NCBI RefSeq assembly: GCF_900220975.1
Contig: NZ_OBQD01000009.1
Span: forward strand, 216,914 to 280,913
From: Rhizobium subbaraonis
GTDB lineage: Bacteria; Pseudomonadota; Alphaproteobacteria; Rhizobiales; Rhizobiaceae
Reading direction: 5' to 3'
DNA: 64,000 nt
Part shown: piece by piece, positions 18,867-27,530 of the stretch
How the letters are laid out: each line of letters begins with the position of its first letter
How positions within the stretch are numbered: position 1 is the stretch's first letter
Notes under the pieces: generated by a model
The model's database searches: none
What the model saw: the letters and a program-made list of their open reading frames with translations, nothing else
What the model was told of the DNA's origin: nothing
Position numbers and translations under genes: made by a program

Positions 18867-18891
18867 AAAGGCGGGACCGTGTCCCGCCTTT
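18867..18891 (-). terminator. hairpin with T tail between choX and choW
   Basis: AAAGGCGGGAC pairs with GTCCCGCCTTT across a 3-base loop (11 bp), and on the minus strand the tail continues as TTTTTTCG. It lies 8 bp after the choX stop and 154 bp before choW. It fits partial termination that leaves the binding protein in excess over permease and ATPase, or choW having its own promoter. Confidence 0.8.
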
Positions 18892-18898
18892 GCCATGC

Positions 18899-19855
18899 TC
18901 AGAGACCGAGCGAGGACTTCACGGCGGCGAGACCGTCGCCGCCGTCCTTGGTCGTGACGCCTGCCAGCCACGGCTCGATGGCCGCGGGATTGGCCTTCAG
19001 CCATGCGCTCGCAGCCGCTTCCGGAGCCTCGCCGTCGTTGAGGATCTTGCCCATGATCTGGTTTTCCATCTCCAGCGTGAACTTGAGGTTCTGCAAGAAC
19101 TTGCCGACGTTCGGGCATTCGGTAGTGTAGCCCTGTCGGACGTTGGTGTAGACCGTCGCGCCGCCGAAGTTCGGACCGAAGACATCGTCGCCGCCGGTCA
19201 GATAGGTCAGCTTGAAGTTGGCATTCATCGGATGCGGCTCCCAGCCGAGGAAGACGATCGGTGCGCCGTCCTGCTCTGCGCGGGCCACTTCGGCGAGCAT
19301 GCCCTGTTCGGACGATTCCACGACCTCGAAGCCCTTGAGGTCAAAACTGCCCTTTTCGACCATCTCGATGATCAGACGGTTGCCGTCGTTGCCGGGCTCG
19401 ATGCCGTAGATCTTGGCGCCAAGGTCGTCCTTGCGGGCGGCGATGTCCTTGAAGTCCTTGATGCCGAGGTCGGCACCCTTGGCATTGGTGGCGAGCGTGT
19501 ACTTGGCGCCCTCCAGGTTCTCGCGAACGGTTTCCACCGTACCGGCCTCGCGGAACGGCTTGATGTCGGCTTCCATGGTCGGCATCCAGTTGCCGAGGAA
19601 GACGTCGATATCCTTGTTGGCGAGCGACGTGTAGGTGACCGGGACCGACAGGACGGTGGTTTCCGTCTCGTAGCCGAGGCCCTTCAGGATCGTCGAGGCG
19701 GTCGCGGTGGTGGCGGTGATATCGGTCCAGCCGACGTCGGAGAAGCGGACCTTGCCACAGCTCTCGGGCTCGGCGGCCAGTGCACTGCCGATGCCCAGCG
19801 CGACAAGCGAGACTGCAGCCAGAGCCGATGCTTTCAGTGTCGATGCAATTTTCAT
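18899..19855 (-). CDS. choX: choline ABC transporter substrate-binding protein ChoX
   Basis: The 318-residue periplasmic binding protein begins with a signal peptide (cleavage near ALAAEPESCG). The mature part has the OpuAC/ProX fold and the ChoX-like segments KVRFSDVGWTDITATTATA and VFLGNWMPTMEADI, which contribute aromatic residues to the choline box. The Cys in PESCGK and the Cys in TECPNVG could form the disulfide known in ChoX. ATG 19855 is preceded by GGGGAG; the longer open frame to 19918 adds non-signal sequence. It is the first gene of choXWV. Confidence 0.92.
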   Translation of the reverse strand: MKIASTLKASALAAVSLVALGIGSALAAEPESCGKVRFSDVGWTDITATTATASTILKGLGYETETTVLSVPVTYTSLANKDIDVFLGNWMPTMEADIKPFREAGTVETVRENLEGAKYTLATNAKGADLGIKDFKDIAARKDDLGAKIYGIEPGNDGNRLIIEMVEKGSFDLKGFEVVESSEQGMLAEVARAEQDGAPIVFLGWEPHPMNANFKLTYLTGGDDVFGPNFGGATVYTNVRQGYTTECPNVGKFLQNLKFTLEMENQIMGKILNDGEAPEAAASAWLKANPAAIEPWLAGVTTKDGGDGLAAVKSSLGL

Positions 19856-20089
19856 GTTCAATGCTCCCCGTTTTTGTTCTGATGCCGCAAGCCAAGCATC
19901 AAAAACGTCATCATTCAAGCACTTTACGCGCCTGACACAGCCTTCGCCGGCCTAGTTTATTTCGCGCCGCTTCGCAATCGAGCGCAAGAATGTCGTTGTG
20001 AACGGAGCGTGGGAAAATCTGTGGTCTTCGCCTCGCCATGGCTGGAAATCCGGGTGCTTCCGCGCCAGAACGGGCCACGAGGAAAAAAC

Positions 20090-20680
20090 ATGGCCGAACT
20101 CTATTTCCACTATGCGACGATGAACGCCGGCAAGTCCACGATGCTGCTGCAGGCGTCCTACAATTACCGTGAGCGCGGCATGCGCACGGCGATCTTCATC
20201 GCCGCCTTTGACGACCGCGCCGGACGGGGGCGCATCTCATCGCGGATCGGCCTGCAGTCGGACGCCATCGCCTTCGATGCGAACGACGATCTGCAGGCGA
20301 CGGTGGAGGCGATGGGTGCGGACGGGGACGGCCCGATCGCCTGCGTCTTCGTGGACGAGGCGCAGTTCCTGAGCGAGCGGCAGGTGTGGCAACTGGCGCG
20401 CATCGCCGACCGCATGGGCATTCCGGTGATGACCTACGGCCTGCGCACGGATTTCCAGGGCAAGCTGTTTCCCGGCTCGAACGCGCTGCTTGCGATAGCG
20501 GACGAATTGCGCGAGGTGCGCACCATCTGCCATTGCGGTCGCAAGGCGACCATGGTCGTGCGGCTCGACGCAAACGGCACCCTCGTCAGGGAAGGGGCGC
20601 AGGTCGAAGTCGGCGGTAACGAGAAATACGTGTCCTACTGCCGTCGCCACTGGGACGACCTGATGCAGGGCTATTCCTGA
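20090..20680 (+). CDS. tdk: thymidine kinase (TK1 type)
   Basis: The enzyme phosphorylates thymidine to dTMP in nucleotide salvage. The 196-residue product has the P-loop MNAGKST at residues ~11-17, the Walker B-like VFVDEAQFLS, and the thymidine-binding TYGLRTDFQGKLFPGS lasso region, all diagnostic of type II thymidine kinases. A zinc-ribbon is visible as CHCG ... CRRHW. ATG 20090 follows GAGGAAAAAA and is preferred over an upstream start at 20009. It lies 34 bp before the cytochrome c gene on the same strand. Confidence 0.95.
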   Translation: MAELYFHYATMNAGKSTMLLQASYNYRERGMRTAIFIAAFDDRAGRGRISSRIGLQSDAIAFDANDDLQATVEAMGADGDGPIACVFVDEAQFLSERQVWQLARIADRMGIPVMTYGLRTDFQGKLFPGSNALLAIADELREVRTICHCGRKATMVVRLDANGTLVREGAQVEVGGNEKYVSYCRRHWDDLMQGYS

Positions 20681-20714
20681 TGCAGGACGAGTACGGCAGC
20701 GGAGGCCTGCACGC

Positions 20715-21089
20715 ATGAAATCGATCGCGTTGTCGGCATTCTTCGTTCTTGCCGCCGCCTCGTCCGGCGTTGCCGGTGACGCCGATGCCGGAAGGGCCGT
20801 TTTCCGGAAGTGCGCGGCATGTCACGCGACGGATCCGGTGAACCGAGTCGGGCCGTCTCTCGCCGGCATCGTCGGCCGTCCGGTCGCGTCGTTTCCCGAA
20901 TACGGCTACTCGTCCGCCATGATCGCATTCGGCAAGGACAGGGTGTGGGACGAGGGGTTGCTTGCGGAATATCTGGCCGCGCCCAGGGCCATGGTGCCGG
21001 GGACGGCCATGGCCTTTGCCGGGCTGAAGAGGCCGCAGGATATTGCCGATATCATCGCTTTCCTGAAGGGCGTTTCTGCCGCACAATGA
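20715..21089 (+). CDS. periplasmic class I cytochrome c
   Basis: The 124-residue protein has a signal peptide (cleavage after VAGD region), then GRAVFRKCAACHATDPVNRVGPSLAGIVGR. This gives one heme c site (C-A-A-C-H, residues ~35-39) and the typical GPSLAG loop. The C-terminal MVPGTAMAFAGLKRPQDIADIIAFL supplies the axial Met and the closing helix. It resembles the cytochrome c2/c550 group of small electron carriers. The redox partner is not evident from neighbours. Confidence 0.92.
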   Translation: MKSIALSAFFVLAAASSGVAGDADAGRAVFRKCAACHATDPVNRVGPSLAGIVGRPVASFPEYGYSSAMIAFGKDRVWDEGLLAEYLAAPRAMVPGTAMAFAGLKRPQDIADIIAFLKGVSAAQ

Positions 21090-21298
21090 GACTTGTTGCT
21101 GTGCCGGCCAACGCCGCTGCTGCCATTTTCAGGTTTCATACAAAAATACATGCCTTTAAGGGTTGCAGCTGCGACGCTGCTTCCCACATCATGTGCTGCA
21201 GGCAGGCGGCGGGAACTCTGCATCTGCGATGCCGCGCGGCGGTGTCTTCACATTGTCCGGCCGGTGCCTGGCGCCGGTCGTCGAGAGAGGGATGAGGG

Positions 21299-22387
21299 AT
21301 GGCGACACTTCAGAATTTCGATACCGAGATCGCGCGGACGCGCGAGACCGTCGAGCAGATGCGTGGCAAGCTGGAGCAGACCGGGATCGTCTTGGAGCAG
21401 TTCGCCAAGGCGGACACCAAGCTCGGCGACGCCAATTTCGACATCGAGAACGCCCGTCTGCAGGACGTGCTCACCCAGCAGAAGGTGATGGAAGCGAACA
21501 TTGCCGACCTGATCATCGGGCTCGAAGACGCCACCAATGTTTTCGGCGTCGAGTTCGAGAGCATGAAGAGCTATACCGGTTACGAGAAATTCATCGGCAT
21601 CTTCTCCAAGCAGAAGATGCAGCGAATGCGCACCGACCGCGTGCGCAACATGTCGCTCTCGGGCAATCTGCAGGAGCTTCTGGCGAAGTCCGACACGATC
21701 GTCGGCATCCTGAAGGACCAGAAGGCGGTGCTCGACAGCCGCTACAAGACGTCCGAGGCGAGCCTGATCCAGGTGATCGAGCGGCGCAAGCAGACGATGG
21801 CGAACCTGGAGACAACGCAGAAGCGGATCGAGCAGCTGAACCCGCAGCTTCTGGATATCGAAAACCGGATCGCCGCCTCCACAGACCAGAAGACGCGCAC
21901 GCAGCTGGAGGGCGAGCGCTCGACGCTTGCCACCGAGTACAACGAGCAGCAGGCCAAGGAGCAGGAGCTGCTCGCCGAAAGCCAGACGCTGGAACGCTAC
22001 ACCTCGATGTTCCAGACCTTCGTTGACTCGCTCAACAACCAGATCGCCGCCCAGAACACGCTGATCAACAAGCTGACGATCGATACCGAGCAGCGCATCG
22101 TGCTCTATAAAGCGCTGGAGGATTCGCTGAAGACAGCCGCCCAGCAGGACGTCGCCCACCGGATCAACACGCTCGGCAGCCAGGTCGATACCGCGGCCGA
22201 GGAGACGATGGCCGGCATCGGCGCCGCCGCGCAGAAGCACATCGGCGACCTGCTGGAGATGCACGAGAAGAACATGCTCGCCACCCAGGATATTCAGCGC
22301 CGCAAGAAGCTCGCCGACGATGCGTTTGCCCGGCGCTTCCAGGAGGTGATGGACAAGCACAACGCCTCCAACTACGTGAAGGCCTGA
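21299..22387 (+). CDS. long coiled-coil protein, first gene of an AAA+-linked cluster (function unknown)
   Basis: The 362-residue protein is nearly all alpha-helix with heptad-rich stretches, clearest from ~150 to 290 (ERRKQTMANLETTQKRIEQL, LEGERSTLATEYNEQQAKEQ). There is no signal peptide or membrane helix. It is reminiscent of TelA/YaaN-type helical proteins, but similarity is only by overall character and I do not assign it. It is followed 151 bp later by an unknown gene and then an AAA+ ATPase on the same strand, suggesting a scaffold or substrate adaptor. The start has GAGAGAGGG upstream. Genus-level conservation cannot be judged here. Confidence 0.8.
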   Translation: MATLQNFDTEIARTRETVEQMRGKLEQTGIVLEQFAKADTKLGDANFDIENARLQDVLTQQKVMEANIADLIIGLEDATNVFGVEFESMKSYTGYEKFIGIFSKQKMQRMRTDRVRNMSLSGNLQELLAKSDTIVGILKDQKAVLDSRYKTSEASLIQVIERRKQTMANLETTQKRIEQLNPQLLDIENRIAASTDQKTRTQLEGERSTLATEYNEQQAKEQELLAESQTLERYTSMFQTFVDSLNNQIAAQNTLINKLTIDTEQRIVLYKALEDSLKTAAQQDVAHRINTLGSQVDTAAEETMAGIGAAAQKHIGDLLEMHEKNMLATQDIQRRKKLADDAFARRFQEVMDKHNASNYVKA

Positions 22388-22426
22388 CGGCGATGGCCGT
22401 GACGGGCTTGCGCCCTGGGCGCGTGC

Positions 22427-22534
22427 ACCTCACCCTGACCCTCTCCCTGAAAGCTGGGAGAGGGGACAAAGATGGTGCGGCGTCCGCGTTCTCTCCGCCT
22501 GCGGGGAGACGGTGCCGGCAGGCGGATGAGGGGC
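22427..22534 (+). repeat. RIME-like palindromic intergenic mosaic
   Basis: The gap carries CACCTCACCCTGACCCTCTC followed by a GGGAGAGGGG partner, then a second palindromic module ending CCGGCAGGCGGATGAGGGGC. These are the hallmarks of rhizobial intergenic mosaic elements (RIME). The last GAGGGGC serves as a Shine-Dalgarno-like sequence about 8 bases before the next start codon. A related copy in the opposite orientation lies at 25646-25806. Confidence 0.8.
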
Positions 22535-22538
22535 AAAG

Positions 22539-23687
22539 ATGAAACCCCCAGCCGACAGCGCGGTCGCGCAGTACTTCACCTCGATCCGGGCAGCACTCGG
22601 CGGGCTGGAGGTGTTCCTCGGCGACCGTAACTCCCCGCTCTACCAGCACGGCGTCGTCGGCGAGGCGATCGTGCCCTATCTGGCCCGGCTGAAGGCGTCG
22701 TTTGCCTGCTGGGAGAACCGGATCGGCTTTGTCGACCAGTTCCGCATCTCGCGGGCGGAGAGCGGCTTCCCGGTCTATCAGAACGTCCTCGAGCTCGAAA
22801 ACGACCGCAAGGGCGCGGAAAAGCGGCTGTCGGAGATCCCCGGCGCCGATCAGCTGCGCGGCGAGATGGCCGACTTCATCCTGCGCAACAAGGCTTTTCC
22901 GACCGAGCTGCAGGTTCGTATGGCCGAGCGCATGTACCTGCAGCAGATCGGCAAGGGAGAGGTGTTCTCGCCCTTTGTGCTGCCCGAGACGATCCGGGTT
23001 GCCGTCAACCCGAAGACGATGCGGCCCTACTACGTCGTCAGCTGGGGCGCCTTCGACGGCACCAGCACGCTGCCGATGGTCTACATGGCGACGATCGAGG
23101 ACAGTTCGGAGAAGATCGTCGAACTGCTCGTAGACAAGGACGGCAAGCTCAACCCCGACGTTCGGATCGATCTTCCGGTGGGAGGCTTGCTCAACCCGGA
23201 GCTTGCCAGCCGCTTCGACGATTTCGCGCTGAAGAACAGCGCCTATTCGCTGTCGCCGGTGACGATCGCGACCAATCTCGACCGCGATTTCGAGATGCTG
23301 CATCCCAAGCAGCTGCGACGCATCGTGCTCGGCCCCTTCTATTCCGCCGACATCACCGAGAACAACCAGAAGGTTCGCGACATCCTGTCGAAGGTGCGCA
23401 AGGTGGAGAACGCCTGGCTACTGACCTGGACGGTGCAGGAAGTGTTCTCGCAGGCGGAGCGCCCGGCAAGCAAGGGCTTCTGGAGCTCGACGCCGGCGCA
23501 GGAGGAGTTCTACATCGATACCAACAACCTCGAGGCGGCGCGCATGGGCGTCAGCGGTTTCGAGAAGCATGCGCTGGTGCCGCACGATGCCTACCAGGCG
23601 CTCTATGCCGCCGGCGAGGCGGAAGCGATCTTCGGCGAATACAAGGTGCACGTGATTTCCGGAAACCAGGTGGTCAGCGGGGTATGA
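22539..23687 (+). CDS. conserved protein of unknown function in the AAA+ cluster
   Basis: The 382-residue protein has no signal peptide, no membrane helix and no motif I recognise. A helical N-terminal part (~1-140) is followed by a mixed region starting IRVAVNPKTMRPYYVVSWGAFDG that reads as a beta-rich domain. Its stop is 4 bp before the AAA+ ATPase gene, so the two are almost certainly cotranslated and may form a complex. The ribosome-binding sequence is supplied by the end of the upstream RIME element. Function unknown; partner of the AAA+ ATPase is an inference from spacing. Confidence 0.78.
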   Translation: MKPPADSAVAQYFTSIRAALGGLEVFLGDRNSPLYQHGVVGEAIVPYLARLKASFACWENRIGFVDQFRISRAESGFPVYQNVLELENDRKGAEKRLSEIPGADQLRGEMADFILRNKAFPTELQVRMAERMYLQQIGKGEVFSPFVLPETIRVAVNPKTMRPYYVVSWGAFDGTSTLPMVYMATIEDSSEKIVELLVDKDGKLNPDVRIDLPVGGLLNPELASRFDDFALKNSAYSLSPVTIATNLDRDFEMLHPKQLRRIVLGPFYSADITENNQKVRDILSKVRKVENAWLLTWTVQEVFSQAERPASKGFWSSTPAQEEFYIDTNNLEAARMGVSGFEKHALVPHDAYQALYAAGEAEAIFGEYKVHVISGNQVVSGV

Positions 23688-23691
23688 TGCG

Positions 23692-25605
23692 ATGAGCTTG
23701 AACGCCGGACTGACGATGATTTCGGAAAGCGATATCGAGAAGCACCGGGCGGTGGCGCAGAGCATGGTGACGCGGCTCGCCGTTCTGGAAGCCGACGGCA
23801 GGGGCGCCGGCGCGCCGATCGCAGGCACCGGGCGGCGCTTCGTGTCGACCGTCTCGACCGGCGGCATGCGGCGCTCGCGCGAGGTCGAGCTGGCAAAGAC
23901 GATCGCCGCGGTGCGGCCGGGCGATCCGCTTCTGTCCCCGGCGCAGCACCAGTTGCTCTATCGTGCCCGCCGCGGCATCGAGATCGCGCTGGCCGTCGCC
24001 GACGTCTTCGCCCGGCAGACGGAACTGGAGCAGTTGCAGGCGCGCAATGCCACCGCGCCGCTTTCCGGGGAGGCGGCGGAACGCTTCAAGGCGCTGCTGT
24101 CGGCGTCTGCCTATGTCGCCGCCTTCACCCTTGCCGCCTATCTCGGCGCGATGCTTGCCGGCGAAGGCGAGCCGGCGGATGACACCGACGAGCCGGACTA
24201 CCTGTTCGACACCGCCCAGGACGCGGCCAAGAGCCTCGTCGCCGGCCTCGACCGCGCGATCGCGGGGGCCGCGGACGATACCGCGCTCATTGCCCGCGCG
24301 CGCGCCTTCGCCCGGGTCGCGCTGGAGGGGCTGATCGGCCGCAAGGCGCGCTTTTCGGGGCTTTCAAGCTTCGAGAGCGCCCATATCCGCATCGAGCAGG
24401 ACGATTTCACCCTCAACGGTTTCGATGTGGCGCCGGGGCAGAAGCGCAAGCCGCTTTCGATGACATTCAAGAAGCCGACCGACATCGTCGGCAACCACAT
24501 CGCCAAGTACCAGGCGCTACGGCTCGCCAAGATGCTGATGGCCTACGACTTCGAGCGGCAGATGAACCCGTTCGTCGAGCTCGGCGGCTTCCTCTTCACC
24601 TTCATCGGCGACGGCATGCCCGGTACCGGCAAGACCATGCTGATCCAGATGCTGGCCGGCCTGCTCGACGACTATTGCCGGGTGGCCGGCTATCCGTTCC
24701 ACTACGAGAACTTTGGTGTCGACCAGATCTCCTCCTACCAGGGCAAGTCGGGCCAGAACTGCAAGGACTTCGTCAACAACGTCGTCAATCCGCGCGCCAT
24801 CGGTTTCGGCACGATCGACGATGTCGACCAGGTGGCCGCCAAGCGCTCCGACGACCGGGCGTCGGCCGGCCAGCACGAGGTGACGGCGGTGCTGATGGAG
24901 AGCTTCGCCGGCGCCTCGACGGTGGTGCGCGGAAACTGCACTTTCGGCATGTTCTCCAACTATCCCGAAAACGTCGACGATGCGCTGCGCCAGCGCGCCG
25001 GCGCCCGCTGGCTGGTCGACGGGCCGCAGTCGCGCGCCGACTATGTCGACATTTTCGCGCTGCTCGTCGGCAAAAACCACTCGATCCCGCTCGGCGAGCA
25101 TGCGCTTCTGGCCGGACAGGAGATCAAGCAGGCGGTCTCGACCTCCTACGGCCAGCACGCGCTGCCGCAGGAGGACGGGTTGCTCACCATCTGGGAGCGC
25201 TACGAGAAGGCGCACGGAAAGATGGCGACGCTCGCCGACGTCGGCACGTACCTGCACATGATCAAGGAAGTCGAGCCGCGCTTCACGGGACGTGCGATCA
25301 AGAATATCACCGACGCGATCAAGATGCGGGCGATGGACGTTGACCTGCCGGACGAGTGGTTCGCAACCCCCGAAGTCTTCATGCACAAGTCCTACGACGA
25401 GAAGAAGGGCATGATCGAGGAACTGCGCGGCCCGATCACCATGGAGATGGTGCTGCAGGAGATCAACCGCTACGCCGACAGCGAATTCCGCTACGCCGAC
25501 AAGTCCGACGACGCTGCGGTCGCCGACATCATCCGCCGCGAACGCCTGCGGGAGCGGGCGGTTGAGGAAATCGAAGCGATGAAGCGGGAAGGGAAGTGGG
25601 GGTAA
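23692..25605 (+). CDS. AAA+ family ATPase
   Basis: The 637-residue protein has an alpha-helical N-terminal half (~1-300) and a C-terminal AAA+ module. Walker A is GDGMPGTGKT at ~306-315, Walker B is GTIDDVD near 373-379, sensor 1 is the Asn in FSNYPENVDDAL near 422, and an Arg-rich segment LRQRAGARW (~431-439) may contain the arginine finger. A C-terminal helical region follows, ending in a charged tail. The N-domain contains a hydrophobic Ala-rich helix (~140-155) that could be a membrane-contact or packing helix. The module resembles classic AAA ATPases that remodel protein complexes; the substrate is unknown. Neighbours are all poorly characterised. Confidence 0.88.
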   Translation: MSLNAGLTMISESDIEKHRAVAQSMVTRLAVLEADGRGAGAPIAGTGRRFVSTVSTGGMRRSREVELAKTIAAVRPGDPLLSPAQHQLLYRARRGIEIALAVADVFARQTELEQLQARNATAPLSGEAAERFKALLSASAYVAAFTLAAYLGAMLAGEGEPADDTDEPDYLFDTAQDAAKSLVAGLDRAIAGAADDTALIARARAFARVALEGLIGRKARFSGLSSFESAHIRIEQDDFTLNGFDVAPGQKRKPLSMTFKKPTDIVGNHIAKYQALRLAKMLMAYDFERQMNPFVELGGFLFTFIGDGMPGTGKTMLIQMLAGLLDDYCRVAGYPFHYENFGVDQISSYQGKSGQNCKDFVNNVVNPRAIGFGTIDDVDQVAAKRSDDRASAGQHEVTAVLMESFAGASTVVRGNCTFGMFSNYPENVDDALRQRAGARWLVDGPQSRADYVDIFALLVGKNHSIPLGEHALLAGQEIKQAVSTSYGQHALPQEDGLLTIWERYEKAHGKMATLADVGTYLHMIKEVEPRFTGRAIKNITDAIKMRAMDVDLPDEWFATPEVFMHKSYDEKKGMIEELRGPITMEMVLQEINRYADSEFRYADKSDDAAVADIIRRERLRERAVEEIEAMKREGKWG

Positions 25606-25645
25606 GTTGAGCGCGGCGTCCTTTTTCGCGTCGATGATTGAAGTC

Positions 25646-25806
25646 GCCCCTCATCCGCCTGCCGGCACCTTCTCCCCGCAGGCGGGGAGAAGGACGGGCG
25701 CAGCAGCGTTTCCAGTCCCCTCTGCTGCTTGCGGCGGGAAGGGGCGGGTGCACACGGCTTCCAGTTCCCTCTCCCCGCTTGCGGGGAGAGGGTTAGGGTG
25801 AGGGGG
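25646..25806 (-). repeat. RIME-like palindromic intergenic mosaic, inverted relative to 22427-22534
   Basis: The element begins GCCCCTCATCCGCCTGCCGG and ends CCCTCTCCCCGCTTGCGGGG followed by AGAGGGTTAGGGTGAGGGG. These ends are the reverse complement of the ends of the 22.4-kb element, with near-identical sequence. Three hairpin modules are visible (TTCTCCCCGCAGGCGGGGAGAA, CCCCTCTGCTGCTTGCGG-type, CCCTCTCCCCGCTTGCGGGG), so it is a longer mosaic than the first. Confidence 0.82.
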
Positions 25807-25827
25807 GAACCGGCTCGTGAGGCAGCG

Positions 25828-26232
25828 ATGAGAGGGGCGAACACGAAGAAGACGGCGCGGGCGCGCAAGCTGCGACAGGTTGAGAACGATGCCGCGGAAC
25901 TGCTCTGGTCGGAGCTGCGCGGTCGGCGGCTGAATGGGTTCAAGTTCGTGCGGCAGATGCCGATAGGCCCGTACTTTGCCGATTTCGCCCGTCGGGAGAA
26001 GATGTTGGTTGTCGAGGTAGACGGAAGCCATCATGCAGATAACGTTTATGATGAGAAGCGGAACGATTTCATGAACACGAACGGCTGGTCTGTTGCCCGG
26101 TTCTGGAACACGGAAGTTCTGCGCGCGCTGAAATCTGTGCTGGAGATGATCGTCGCAATCTGTGACGGCCGCCTTGCCCAAAACATGCGGGCGGCCGACT
26201 TCACCTTTATGCCGGCGGCAGAAAGATCATGA
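25828..26232 (+). CDS. DUF559 (Vsr/PD-(D/E)XK-like) endonuclease-domain protein
   Basis: The 134-residue protein has the DUF559 layout: LRQVENDAAELLWSELRGRR at the N-terminus, KFVRQMPIGPYFADFA, then LVVEVDGSHHAD, which carries the acidic E-x-D catalytic-like pair, and NTEVLRALKSVLEMI at the end. The fold is related to Vsr and restriction endonucleases, but biochemical roles of stand-alone DUF559 proteins are not established. The start follows the RIME element by about 20 bp. Its stop overlaps the next start by ATGA, so it is translationally coupled to the DUF6638-like gene and splits the otherwise uniform cluster. Confidence 0.85.
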   Translation: MRGANTKKTARARKLRQVENDAAELLWSELRGRRLNGFKFVRQMPIGPYFADFARREKMLVVEVDGSHHADNVYDEKRNDFMNTNGWSVARFWNTEVLRALKSVLEMIVAICDGRLAQNMRAADFTFMPAAERS

Positions 26233-27530
26233 AACACCTCCTCGAAGCCGAGCTGATCTACGGGCGGCTGCTCGACGTGTCCGAGCCGCATCTGGTCGAG
26301 CGCTACAACAAGGCGCTGGAAGCTTTCGGGTTGCCGCGGACCAACCTCGCGCGCTTCAGCATCGACATGACCGGGTTTTCGCCCGAAATCGCCGACGAGC
26401 TCGGCGACCGCGACTATCTCGATCCGAACCGGGTGAACCGCCGCTTCATCATTCTGACGCCCGATCAGGTGGAACTGCCGGTGGTGCATACGAGCTTTTC
26501 CAATACCGCGGCGCTGATGCACGAATTCTTCAACGCCAACGCGCGCGCGATCAATGCCGTGACGATCCGGGATGCGCTCTACGGCGAGATCGAGGACAGC
26601 GTATCGGTCGTCCACGACATCGACGACCTGCTGGCGATCAACGAGGTGCGGTTCCGGGTGCTGTCGGCAGAGGATGTGCTCGGCAAGGCGGCGGAGCTTC
26701 GGACACTGGTCGACCGGCTGAAGACGGTGCCGAACGCGTGGGCGGACGACGCGATGCTGAACCGGATGGTGGAACTGTCGAAGAAGACCGGCGACATCCG
26801 CCAGAACGCGCTCGTGCCCGACCAGCTCGTTTTTCGCCATGAAGCCTTCTGGGCCAATCATTTCGGCGGCGTCTACGTGTTTCTCGACGGCAGGCAGACG
26901 ACGGTGATCTGCGATCCGTCCGTGCCTGGCTTCCGTCGGTCGCGCCCCTGGCAGGTCAGCTACATCGCGCTCGACGATTATCCGCGCATCTTTGAATTTC
27001 TGGCCTCGACGAAGCGGCTGGAACTGCCGCGGGCGTCCTGGGTGGAGGCTTCCGGGCTCTTGCAGCACCGGGCCGACATGGCCATCCTGAACCTGGTCAA
27101 CAAGGCGGATCCGCGCGCGGACCTTGCCAAGGCGGACCGGATCTGGATCCAGACCTGGATGCACCGCAATGCGGCACTGATTGCCGAGGACGGCATCTAT
27201 CCATTCCTGCAGGAGGCGATCCGCATCATTTCCGCCACCGGCGAGATCCGCATCAAGGACGTGGCGCCCTGGCCGCGCTTCCTGCTGGTGCGGGCAGCGC
27301 CCGCCCATCCGGACCAGTGGCTGGTTAACCGGCTGATTTCGCAGCTCACGCCGTTCGATTTCGTGTCCCGTTTCGTCTTCGACAAGCAGGGCTTCTACGA
27401 ATCCTATGAAAAGCTCAGCGAAAGGTTTAGAGAATTCGTGGTTGAAACGCTGACGCGTACCTATCTTCAGAACAAGCCCGCCTTCCGGCAGAGGCTCTTC
27501 GGAATTCGAGAGGAAAAAGGCAATGCTTGA
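26229..27530 (+). CDS. DUF6638-like protein of unknown function
   Basis: The 433-residue soluble protein matches what I remember as the DUF6638 family of Rhizobiales, beginning KHLLEAELIYGRLLDVSEPHLVERYN. No signal peptide, membrane helix or known catalytic motif is visible. It overlaps DUF559 upstream by 4 bases and the DUF2333 gene downstream by 8 bases, so all three are translationally linked. Such tight coupling with a membrane protein and an AAA+ ATPase suggests they act together. Family name is from memory; function unknown. Confidence 0.75.
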   Translation: MKHLLEAELIYGRLLDVSEPHLVERYNKALEAFGLPRTNLARFSIDMTGFSPEIADELGDRDYLDPNRVNRRFIILTPDQVELPVVHTSFSNTAALMHEFFNANARAINAVTIRDALYGEIEDSVSVVHDIDDLLAINEVRFRVLSAEDVLGKAAELRTLVDRLKTVPNAWADDAMLNRMVELSKKTGDIRQNALVPDQLVFRHEAFWANHFGGVYVFLDGRQTTVICDPSVPGFRRSRPWQVSYIALDDYPRIFEFLASTKRLELPRASWVEASGLLQHRADMAILNLVNKADPRADLAKADRIWIQTWMHRNAALIAEDGIYPFLQEAIRIISATGEIRIKDVAPWPRFLLVRAAPAHPDQWLVNRLISQLTPFDFVSRFVFDKQGFYESYEKLSERFREFVVETLTRTYLQNKPAFRQRLFGIREEKGNA

